This document shows positions 1-6,828 of a stretch of 64,000 nt of DNA, one piece after another. Made by a program: the position numbers and the translations under genes. Positions within the stretch are counted from its first letter, which is position 1, and every line of letters starts with the position of its first letter. The stretch covers positions 495,559 through 559,558 of the forward strand of contig NZ_HF570956.1 of NCBI RefSeq assembly GCF_000367525.1, in the 5' to 3' direction. This DNA is from Phycicoccus elongatus Lp2. Lineage in GTDB: Bacteria > Actinomycetota > Actinomycetes > Actinomycetales > Dermatophilaceae. Below the pieces are notes generated by a model. It did no database searches and had not been told where the DNA came from. It saw nothing but the letters and a program-made list of their open reading frames with translations.

Positions 1-9
1 GAGTTGAGT

Positions 10-1432
10 CCGTAGCGTTGGTGTACGTCGACACCGGTGGCGTGTCCCTGCTGGATGCAGGTGCGGTCACCGCGTGATCCTTCGAGTGAACCTCTCACAG
101 CACTCTCGAATGGAGCATCGCGATGACCGCGAACCTCAGTATCGACCCTGACGTGTTCTTGCACGAGCAGCTCGCGCAGGCCAGCCCGGACTTGATGCGT
201 GACCTGCTCTCCACCTTCGTCAACGCCTTGTTGTCGGCGCAGGCCGACAGTGTGTGCGGCGCCGACTATGGGACCCGGTCAACCGAGCGGACGAACCGGC
301 GCAACGGGTACCGGCATCGGGACCTGGACACTCGCACCGGCACTCTCGACATCGCGATCCCCAAGCTGCGTGAAGGCAGCTTCTTCCCGGAGTGGCTGCT
401 GGAACGGCACCGCCGCGCTGAAGCCGCCCTGACCACCGTCGTGGCCACCTGCTACCTGCTTGGGGTCTCCACCCGCCGGATGGACAAACTGGTGCGCACG
501 CTGGGCATCACCGGCTTGTCGAAGTCAAAGGTCTCCGAGATGGCCAAGGACCTGGACGCCCAGGTCGAGGCGTTCCGGACCCGACCCTTGGACGAGGGGC
601 CGTACACGTTCGTGGCCGCCGACGCGCTCACGATGAAGGTGCGTGAGAACGGGCGGGTGGTCAAGGTCGCGGTCATGGTCGCCACCGGCGTCAACGCCGA
701 CGGCTACCGCGAAATCCTCGGTATCCAGTGCGCGACAACCGAATCCGGTGCGGGCTGGCTGGGGTTCTTCCGCGACCTCGTCGCCCGCGGCCTGACCAAA
801 GAAGGCCCGGTCGGCCTGGTCACCAGTGACGCCCACACCGGCTTGGTCGAGGCCATCGGCGCGACCCTGCCAGCTGCGTCCTGGCAACGCTGCCGCACCC
901 ACTACGCCGCGAACCTCATGGCCGCGACCCCCAAATCGCAGTGGGGTTGGGTCAAAGCCCTCCTGCACTCGGTGTACGACCAACCCGACGCCCAAGCCGT
1001 CCACGCCCAGTTCGACCGCGTCCTCGAGGGGCTGCACGACAAGCTCCCCGCAGTAGCCGAGCACCTCGAGGACGCCCGCGCCGACATCCTCGCCTTCACG
1101 ATCTTCCCGAAAGTGTTGTGGCGACAGATCTGGTCCAACAACCCCAACGAACGGTTGAACCGCGAGATCCGCCGGCGCACTGATGTCGTGGGCATCTTCC
1201 CCAACCGCGAAGCGATCATCCGCCTCGTCGGTGCCGTCCTGGCCGAGCAACACGACGAATGGGCCGAACAACGCCGCTACCTCGGACTCGAGGCCCTCAA
1301 ACAAGCCCGCGCAGCCCTCGCCGACCGCGAGACAGTCCTCCTGACCGAGGAGGTGAACCCCGACCTGATCGCCCGCGCCATCAGCGCCTGAACATCACCA
1401 TCGAACGATCACCTCGTACACCACCGCTCCGG
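10..1432 (+). mobile_element. IS256-family insertion sequence
   Basis: A single transposase gene is bracketed by imperfect terminal inverted repeats. The left repeat at 10-27 and the complement of the right repeat at 1415-1432 agree at 16 of 18 positions (shared core TTGGTGTACG on the left, GTGGTGTACG on the right). Further outward matching is poor, so the exact ends are uncertain and no convincing 8-9 bp target duplication directly abuts the repeats. The transposase is full length, so the element could be active. Genes to its right are decayed. Confidence 0.75.
123..1391 (+). CDS. IS256-family (mutator-type) DDE transposase
   Basis: This 422-residue protein has the length and layout of IS256 transposases, which cut and paste the element through a DDE active site. 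The catalytic residues can be placed as D167 (in FVAADALT), D236 (in LVTSDAHTG) and E343 (in NNPNERLNRE). The C-x2-H cluster WQRCRTHYAANL lies between the second and third, as usual for the family. An N-terminal basic region around residues 50-70 probably contacts the terminal repeats. A GGAG stretch lies just upstream of the ATG. It is the only gene of the element. No frameshift or truncation is visible, so it may be functional. Confidence 0.93.
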   Translation: MTANLSIDPDVFLHEQLAQASPDLMRDLLSTFVNALLSAQADSVCGADYGTRSTERTNRRNGYRHRDLDTRTGTLDIAIPKLREGSFFPEWLLERHRRAEAALTTVVATCYLLGVSTRRMDKLVRTLGITGLSKSKVSEMAKDLDAQVEAFRTRPLDEGPYTFVAADALTMKVRENGRVVKVAVMVATGVNADGYREILGIQCATTESGAGWLGFFRDLVARGLTKEGPVGLVTSDAHTGLVEAIGATLPAASWQRCRTHYAANLMAATPKSQWGWVKALLHSVYDQPDAQAVHAQFDRVLEGLHDKLPAVAEHLEDARADILAFTIFPKVLWRQIWSNNPNERLNREIRRRTDVVGIFPNREAIIRLVGAVLAEQHDEWAEQRRYLGLEALKQARAALADRETVLLTEEVNPDLIARAISA

Positions 1433-1829
1433 GCTTGACCTCGGCTCGCAAGCCCGGGTGCGGCACCCCCTTCCATGCCGGCCACGACGGCCAATCCACT
1501 ATCGGTCCGGCCGGACCTATCGGAATCGTCGCGCGTCAGCGATGAGGCAGCGCCTTGCGCAACCGACCTCCGTTCACCCACCGCCGCCGCGAACCAGCCG
1601 GGTCGACTCGTGCTTGCCAGCAGTCCTCGCAACGCTATGCCTCGTTTGCCTCACCTTCATTGGCATCTGGGTTATCGGGGAGGCAGGGTGAGTTGAGTCG
1701 TTGGGAATGGCCCGCCCGGAACGCAGCCATCCGGCGCCCGCCAGCGCGACCCCAGCGAAGGAGCGAGCACCCGGGCTAGGGGGCGGAACGACACCCTTGC
1801 CTGAGTCCGCGCACTGGATCGGGGGTTCT
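1392..1829. other. Gene-poor stretch right of the insertion sequence
   Basis: No convincing gene is seen here. An 8-bp perfect stem (CGGGCTTG at 1430-1437 pairing with 1449-1456) overlaps the right end of the insertion element and could act as a terminator. A short reading frame ending at 1691 has one hydrophobic C-terminal stretch but no recognisable ribosome site or family. The ten bases at 1-10 recur at 1690-1699. The stretch looks like decayed or junction DNA. Confidence 0.4.
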
Positions 1830-1994
1830 CACATCTGCGATGGAACCCCGTACTTCTTCACCGCCCCCTCCAACACCGGCATCCCCAGCGGATTCGACCT
1901 CAACAACAACGGGGTCGTCGGCGGGGGAGACGACGACTTCGGCTTCGGGCTGTTCCCGGGGCAGTACGGCATGGTCACACCGCGACAGGCCTGA
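1830..1994 (+). pseudogene. Remnant of an endonuclease/exonuclease/phosphatase-family protein
   Basis: About 50 residues are recognisable: a segment reading FFTAPSNTGIPSGFDLNNNG, then a Gly/Asp-rich loop and GFGLFPGQYGM. I know this pattern from the middle of large secreted EEP-fold nuclease or phosphatase proteins. The frame stops right after GQYGMV, and nothing on either side resembles the rest of such a protein, which normally has several hundred residues. It is therefore a short internal fragment, not a gene. The family call rests on recall of the motif and is moderately sure. Confidence 0.55.
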
Positions 1995-2030
1995 ACTGGT
2001 GTGACAGGCTGGGCGTATGGGGGCCGTGCC

Positions 2031-3248
2031 GTGAGTGCACCCGAGACCGAGCGGGTCGTGATTGTGTTGCGGGAGCGACCGCCCGCGGCGGTCGCGATGC
2101 GTCTTCATCGACTGCTCAGCATCGGCGCTGCCGAGGTGCTCAAGCGCGCCGACGACGCGCAGCCGCTGCTGGACCGGGGATTGTGGTTGAACGACCGCAT
2201 CCCGCTCGCGCACCTGCTGCGGGACGTTGTCGATGCTGTCGCGGGGCTGGCATTCGACGTGCACGTCGTCGCTCCCGAGGGTGCGGCCGGGCCCGACACC
2301 GTGACGGACGTGCAGGTCTTGTGGAACATGCTGCTCGCCGATCGCGAGGCGCCGCCGGCCGTGCGCCCGGAACCCGATCTGGAGCTCGCCCGAGCCATAG
2401 CTGACGCAACCCGGGCCGCGCTGTCGGAGCTGCCTGGGAGCGTGGCGGACGACCTGTGCGCGGTGGCGCTTGTCACGACCGGTGACGGACTGCGCCCATA
2501 CCTCACCGTCACGGTCGACGGCGACGAGCGGTGGGATCTCGCCGCCAGCGAGTTCGCGCTCATCGGCGACGAGCACTTCGAAGCCCTGAGAGATGTCTGG
2601 GATGCCCGCGGCGACCTGTACGAGCTCGACGACGAAGCCCTCGACGTCGAATTCGCGGTGCGGCTCGCGACCCTCGAAGAGGCGCTGCGCCTCCTCGACA
2701 TCGAGGGCGTGTTCGGCGCGGGCGAAGCGCGGCAGCAGGTGCTGCTGCTCGTCGCCACCATGCCGCCCGACCCCTCCGACGCGGCATATGCACGCCGACT
2801 CAACCCGGATGGGCCGCGCTTTCGGGACTGGCTGCGGGAAGCATCCGAGGCGCCCGAGCTCGTCCCGGCGCCGCCGTACCCGGAGGCAACCCCGACCGTC
2901 GACGTCACGCCACCGGTGCCGGTGCTCGCCGAACTGTGGTCGATCTCGCGCGGGGTTCTGCTCGCAGACGGCACGCAGATCTACGCACCCGAGGACATCG
3001 AGGAACGCAACGAGACCTTCCAGGTCGCCGAGTACGCGCCAGGATGGGTGCTCGTCGGCGACGACGGCGGGGGCCTGGGCTACCTCATGCGCCGCGCTGC
3101 CGGCGGATTCGATCCGGTCGAGTCCCGCGCGGTCGCCGAGGTGTATCGCCTCGACGTCGGTGCACTGTCGGACAGAATCACGGACGACGGCGAATACATC
3201 ACCGACGACCTCATCGGATGGCTCGCGACACGGAACGGAGACTGCTGA
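2031..3248 (+). CDS. DUF4303 plus SUKH-like immunity-type protein
   Basis: The protein has about 405 residues. The middle section (roughly residues 140-280, including DDLCAVALVTTGDG and an acidic helical stretch) resembles DUF4303. The last 100 residues, with APEDIEERNETFQVAEYAPG and VGDDGGGLGYL, look like a SMI1/KNR4 (SUKH) fold. Both families are common as immunity proteins beside polymorphic toxins. No toxin gene is recognisable nearby, so the partner may be lost. The GTG at 2031 is preferred because GGGGG lies about 7 bases upstream; an in-frame GTG at 2001 is the alternative. It overlaps the next, broken gene by one base. It is the only apparently intact gene among remnants. The function is inferred from fold resemblance only. 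Confidence 0.65.
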   Translation: MSAPETERVVIVLRERPPAAVAMRLHRLLSIGAAEVLKRADDAQPLLDRGLWLNDRIPLAHLLRDVVDAVAGLAFDVHVVAPEGAAGPDTVTDVQVLWNMLLADREAPPAVRPEPDLELARAIADATRAALSELPGSVADDLCAVALVTTGDGLRPYLTVTVDGDERWDLAASEFALIGDEHFEALRDVWDARGDLYELDDEALDVEFAVRLATLEEALRLLDIEGVFGAGEARQQVLLLVATMPPDPSDAAYARRLNPDGPRFRDWLREASEAPELVPAPPYPEATPTVDVTPPVPVLAELWSISRGVLLADGTQIYAPEDIEERNETFQVAEYAPGWVLVGDDGGGLGYLMRRAAGGFDPVESRAVAEVYRLDVGALSDRITDDGEYITDDLIGWLATRNGDC

Positions 3249-3540
3249 TGGTGCAGGTGCGGGCCGCGGGCGTCGCGTTGGATCAGTCCGGCCAGCACGT
3301 CATTCTGCTGAAGCCCATCGACGAGCTTCCGGGGGAGGGGCGGATCCTGCCGATCTGGATCGGTGCGCAGGAGGCGACCTCGATCCTCATCGCCGTCGAA
3401 GGCGCCGCCACCCCGCGGCCGCTCGCCCACGACCTCATGCGGGCGATGCTCGAAACCCCCCGCCGACGTCGACCGCGTCGAGGTGACCCGCATCGACGAC
3501 GGCACCTTCTACGCCGAGATCGGGCTGCGCGATCCAGATG
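3248..3540 (+). pseudogene. Broken bifunctional nuclease (DUF151) gene
   Basis: The start reads as the DUF151 bifunctional-nuclease fold: MVQVRAAGVALDQSG, then GRILPIWIGAQEATSI and a PRPLAHDLM block. After LETP the frame is lost at a run of six C at 3456-3461. Removing one C restores ADVDRVEVTRIDDGTFYAEI, the expected continuation. Homology then stops near 3540, about 60 residues short of a normal protein of roughly 160 residues, and the DNA runs into a reverse-strand mraY fragment. The gene therefore carries both a one-base insertion and a 3' truncation. The ATG overlaps the stop of the upstream gene as TGATG, so the two were once co-translated. Confidence 0.75.
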
Positions 3541-3735
3541 ACGAGGATGCCGGAGATCGTGGGGGGCGACCCGCCCGTGAACGTGCCGACGAGATAGCCG
3601 GTGATTGCTCCTGCGATGAGACGAGCCCGCCCATCGTGGGCGTGCCGCGCTTCGCGCCGTGCGACGGGTTGGCGGGGTCTTCGGGCGTGCGGATGACCTG
3701 CCCCCAGCCGAGCTTCTCGCCAATGGCACCTCCTT
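3540..3735 (-). pseudogene. Fragment of a second mraY
   Basis: On the reverse strand the translation reads [28 protein letters not shown] and, after a one-base frame change, LIAGAITGYLVGTF and PPTISGILVIW. This matches the conserved early part of MraY (phospho-MurNAc-pentapeptide transferase), where the intact gene at 46177 has [20 protein letters not shown] and WSGILVLF. Only about 65 of some 360 residues remain, with a frameshift in the middle, so it cannot work. It differs from the intact copy too much to be a recent duplicate. It more likely came from a divergent paralogue or from transfer. Confidence 0.7.
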
Positions 3736-4011
3736 CCACGTCGTCGACGGCACGCCCGAAGAAGTGCGGGCGTTGGCGCGTGAGGCGGCTGGCGGGAAGG
3801 ACGTGCGGATCGGCGGTGGGCCGACCACGGTGCGTGAGTTCCTTTCGTTGGACTGGCCGACGTCATGCAGGTCGTGCTCGTGCCGATCGTCCCGGGTCGA
3901 GGGGTGTCGCTGTGGGAGGGACTCGCAGGCCTCGAAGACGGTTACGACGTCGAGTCGATCGCGTCGGCGACCACGGGCGTGATGCACCTGATCGTCCGAC
4001 TCAAGGCCTGA
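3731..4011 (+). pseudogene. Remnant of a RibD-C/DHFR-like reductase
   Basis: The first part reads FHVVDGTPEEVRALAREAAG, then GKDVRIGGGPTTVREFL, typical of the C-terminal half of the dihydrofolate-reductase-like RibD-C family. The frame is lost around 3848. The next frame continues with GLADVMQVVLVPIVPGRGVS, LWEGL and EDGYDVES, ending at the TGA at 4009-4011. The N-terminal half with the cofactor-binding start is missing, because its place is occupied by the mraY fragment. It is a truncated and frameshifted pseudogene. Confidence 0.72.
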
Positions 4012-4072
4012 CCTGTTGGGGGGCTGTGCATAACCGGAAGGGCACTGCTCGCGTTCGGGCACAGTGAAGGAC

Positions 4073-4488
4073 ATGACCTTCGAGGACCTGCCATCAGACA
4101 TCCGCACGACACCGCTCATCGATCCTCAACTCCGTGCCGATCTCATCGACCTCATCGTCGGCGAGGAGGACCGCGAGTTCGGCAGCATCGCCATCTGGTT
4201 GTGTGACGAGGACCTGATCGGTGTGCAGCCGATGGTCTGCCACCAGTTGGGGCGGGCGACGCGCGCCAAGACCAAGAGGGTGCTCGAGGTCGCTCTGGAG
4301 GTCGCCATGGGCCCGCTCTTCGTCGCTGTGGGTAGGCCCGGATCGCCGCTGTTCACTCGCGACGACCTTGCCTTCGCCAACGAGGTGGTCGAACTCTGTG
4401 AGTCTCGGGGAGTTTTTGCCTCGGCGTCTTCGTCGCGACACCGGCATCGGTTCGTGAGGTTCCCGAGGCGTTGCGTCGTGTCGCCTAA
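4073..4488 (+). pseudogene. Frameshifted small RadC-like or hypothetical protein
   Basis: The first 115 residues from ATG 4073 (or GTG 4064) are well formed: LIDLIVGEEDREFGSIAIWL, MGPLFVAVGRPGSPLFTRDD and a helix ending CESRGV. At a run of T near 4412-4416 the frame shifts; the alternative frame continues sensibly as LGVFVATPASVREVPEALRR and stops with TAA at 4486-4488. The joined product would have about 140 residues. The pattern recalls small actinobacterial proteins related to RadC/JAB domains, but that family call is weak. A single homopolymer change could equally be a recent mutation or a sequencing error. Confidence 0.5.
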
Positions 4489-4504
4489 CGCGACCACGCT
4501 CGAG

Positions 4505-4873
4505 TCAGAGGCGGGTGCAGTCGTTCTGGCAACCGGTCGGCGGGGGAGGCCCGTCGCTGTGGGCCGCCGGCCGATGCAGGACTGCCGACTGTGGGGTCAC
4601 GGCAATCCCGGCGTCGGTGGCTGCCGCGGTGCCGTCGACGATGAGGGAGTAACCCTGTGCCTCCCGCGGCGGGAAGAGGACCGTTGCCGTCGGGTTGGTC
4701 GAGAGGTTCGACGCGCTCCCCTTCGAGGGGCCAACCAGGAGTATGCCGTCGACGCACGTGGGTTCGACCGTCACCGCCTTGACTCGACCGTCCGGGGACG
4801 TGGTCAGGAGATATCCGGCGCCGAAGTCCGCCAGCGCCTGCTCCAAGCGGTCGAGATCCACCGCGATGGTCAT
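4505..4873 (-). CDS. Pyridoxamine 5'-phosphate oxidase-like protein (split-barrel flavin fold)
   Basis: The 122-residue protein opens with MTIAVDLDRLEQALADFGAG, followed by YLLTTSPDGRVKAVTVEPTC and a VLFPPREAQGYSLIVDG strand. This layout fits the small PPOX-like split-barrel family, whose members bind FMN or F420 and reduce or oxidise small substrates. The substrate is not evident. The length is short but normal for the single-domain members, and the frame is intact. It is convergent with the broken small gene to its left and divergent from the lipoprotein gene. The first GTATGCCG octamer of the window lies inside it at 4741. Confidence 0.75.
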   Translation of the reverse strand: MTIAVDLDRLEQALADFGAGYLLTTSPDGRVKAVTVEPTCVDGILLVGPSKGSASNLSTNPTATVLFPPREAQGYSLIVDGTAAATDAGIAVTPQSAVLHRPAAHSDGPPPPTGCQNDCTRL

Positions 4874-4982
4874 GGACTCACCGTAGCCACCTGCCCCACC
4901 TCGCCCTGTGGATTGACCATCCCTTTACCTTTGATTGCTTAGGCTCGTGACAGTTCGGTTTCTTTGGGGGAAGGGCCTTCGG

Positions 4983-5561
4983 GTGAGGAAACAGCGATTT
5001 TGGTATGCCGCGGCCGCGGCGACGGTGCTGCTGGCGGCAGGGTGCAACGGTGGGGGTGACAACCAGCCGAGCCCCACGCCGACGCCGACGGTGAGCAGCC
5101 CGACGGCTTCGCCGTCTGACTCCGGCAGCCCCAGCCCGAGTGCGTCGGTGTCCATCCCTGCCGAGGCGATGGCGCAGACGCCCGAGGGTGCCGTGGCGTT
5201 CGTGCGCTTCTACTACGACCAACTGAATGCAGCCTGGGCGGCACCCAATTCTTCCAGTCTGGAAGGCTTGGCCGACCCGACCTGTGGCACATGTTCAAAC
5301 AACCGTGAGCATGCCAAGGAGCTTCTGACCGCTGGTGAGCGAGTCAAGGGCGACTCGGTGACATTGATCTCCGCCAGTCCTGCTGCAGGAGCCCCGGAGG
5401 GGCAGGAATTCGTTGACGTCGAGTTACATCAGCTTCCCGCCGAGATAGTTGCAGCCGATGGCTCTGTGGTCCGGACGGTCAACGATCGAAAGGGAATGCT
5501 GCGGGCAGTCGTGATCTGGCGCAACGACGGATGGCTCATCTACGGGATCGCCACGCCATGA
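4983..5561 (+). CDS. DUF6318-type secreted lipoprotein
   Basis: The product (192 residues from GTG 4983) begins VRKQRFWYAAAAATVLLAAG followed by Cys, a clear lipoprotein signal with the lipobox LAAGC. A Ser/Thr/Pro-rich linker follows, then a domain from about residue 70 containing TPEGAVAFVRFYYDQLN and a C-x2-C pair (PTCGTC). This matches the actinobacterial DUF6318 family of unknown role. GGGGGAAGGG at 4966-4975 places the ribosome 7 bases before this GTG, which is why it is chosen over the upstream GTG at 4935. It overlaps the next gene as ATGA, so the two are translationally coupled and probably act together at the cell surface. Confidence 0.8.
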   Translation: MRKQRFWYAAAAATVLLAAGCNGGGDNQPSPTPTPTVSSPTASPSDSGSPSPSASVSIPAEAMAQTPEGAVAFVRFYYDQLNAAWAAPNSSSLEGLADPTCGTCSNNREHAKELLTAGERVKGDSVTLISASPAAGAPEGQEFVDVELHQLPAEIVAADGSVVRTVNDRKGMLRAVVIWRNDGWLIYGIATP

Positions 5562-6499
5562 GCTTCCGGAGGCTGATCTTCGCGTTGGTTCCCATCGCTT
5601 TGTTGTTGCTCGGGGCCGGGCCGGCCACCGCCGACTCGCCTAATGATGAGCTGTTCTCACAAGTCGATGACGAGGCTGACAAGACCAAGATCGTCGGCAT
5701 GAGCAAGGCGCGTCTGGCGGAACTGGGTGACGAGATGGTCGGCTCAGCCGCGCAGGCGGGCGACTTCGCCGGTCCGTGGTCCAGGTTTGGTGCTACGTCA
5801 CCGTGTAGCGATGCGCCACCCGGTCCCGCGGCAAGCGACGACATGTGTCCACGGGCCGTGAGCATGTGCGCCAGGAACAGCAGCCCTGAAGCGCTTGGTC
5901 CCGCGGTCTTTGTCTGGCGAGCGCTGGTTGACCGAGACGGCAACCCCGTCGATGGCAGCGCAAACCCGATTCCCGCACTGGTCTGGAGCAACATCGGCTT
6001 CACGTGTTTCCCCGCCGCTGTTCCGGGTGCAGCACCGACGCTCACGATGGAGATGATCCTCAAGCAGTACCACGACACGAACTTCGCGCACCCGACGGTC
6101 AGTGTGCAGCCGGTGAATGGGCGGACCTTGGTCAACCTACCGACGTACTTCGAGCTGAAGTGGCCGGAGGCCGGCTTCCAGCCAGACGAGGTCGACACAA
6201 CAACGCTCATCGGGCGGCAGGTTCGGATCAAGCCTGCGCTGAAGCAGGCGGTCTATGTCTTCGGCGACGGCCAGTCGTTCGGTCCCACGACGAGCTTGGG
6301 CGGTCCTCACCCCACGGGCGACGTCACGCACACGTACAGGTCCACGGCCAATGCCCAGGTGCGGGTCGACGTCACCTACTCGGGTCAGTTCAGTGTCGAC
6401 GGGGGGCCGTGGATCGACGTGCCGGGCGAGGCCACCGTCGCAGGTGACCCCTTCCCGCTCGAGGTTCTCGAGGCGCACGCCCAACTCGTCACCCGCTGA
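5558..6499 (+). CDS. Secreted protein with PKD-like C-terminal domain
   Basis: The ATG at 5558 overlaps the stop of the lipoprotein gene. The 313-residue protein starts with a signal peptide (MSFRRLIFALVPIALLLLG, cleavage likely after ATA near residue 26). The middle part has cysteines that may pair (SPCSDAPPG, DDMCPRAVSMC, GFTCFP). From about residue 215, YVFGDGQSFGPTT and THTYRSTANAQVRVDVTYSG have the pattern of a PKD-like beta-sandwich. No catalytic motif is seen. Being coupled to a DUF6318 lipoprotein suggests a shared envelope role, but the function is unknown. A long hairpin follows the stop. Confidence 0.75.
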   Translation: MSFRRLIFALVPIALLLLGAGPATADSPNDELFSQVDDEADKTKIVGMSKARLAELGDEMVGSAAQAGDFAGPWSRFGATSPCSDAPPGPAASDDMCPRAVSMCARNSSPEALGPAVFVWRALVDRDGNPVDGSANPIPALVWSNIGFTCFPAAVPGAAPTLTMEMILKQYHDTNFAHPTVSVQPVNGRTLVNLPTYFELKWPEAGFQPDEVDTTTLIGRQVRIKPALKQAVYVFGDGQSFGPTTSLGGPHPTGDVTHTYRSTANAQVRVDVTYSGQFSVDGGPWIDVPGEATVAGDPFPLEVLEAHAQLVTR

Positions 6500-6514
6500 C
6501 AAGGCCAGCCCCAT

Positions 6515-6564
6515 CTTGGGTGTCGGGTTGAGGGGGTCAGGACCCCCTCAACCCGACACCCAAG
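6515..6564. terminator. Perfect 24-bp hairpin terminator
   Basis: Positions 6515-6538 pair perfectly with 6541-6564 across a two-base centre; the arms begin CTTGGGTGTCGG. It lies 15 bases after the stop of the secreted-protein gene. There is no T run, as is common for actinobacterial terminators, and the hairpin would work in either orientation. Confidence 0.8.
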
Positions 6565-6769
6565 TTGAGCCGGCCTCCTGACGGGACCCCGCGGCGCACC
6601 CACGGCTCACTGGCGGCACACCCACGCGCCCTCGCCGCGCTCACCGCGCCGACAGACCAGTGCGCCCACGCAGACGCCCCATGGCTCCAGTGGCCTTCGG
6701 AATCGCACGGCTGCAGATTTTTAACTTTCCTTTACGTTCGCGCCGATCGTGCGACCCACCCGTCTCTCC

Positions 6770-6775
6770 TAGGGT
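6770..6775 (+). promoter_or_regulatory. Possible -10 element for the aminopeptidase gene
   Basis: The 264 bases between the hairpin and the aminopeptidase start hold no gene. They include an AT-richer stretch (about 6716-6735) and TAGGGT at 6770-6775, which fits TANNNT. That would give a leader of roughly 45 bases containing GGAGACGACGAC before the ATG at 6829. No clear -35 is seen. Confidence 0.35.
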
Positions 6776-6828
6776 CGAGGGGCCCCCGGCACACCGCTGG
6801 GGAACCCTGACGAAACGGAGACGACGAC

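Noticed and set aside
1433-1441. Target-site duplication of the insertion element
   Set aside because: The nine bases after the right terminal repeat do not match the nine before the left one.
1458-1691. Possible 77-residue membrane protein
   Set aside because: It has one hydrophobic stretch but no ribosome site, no family and a remnant-rich setting; the hydrophobic part may be chance.
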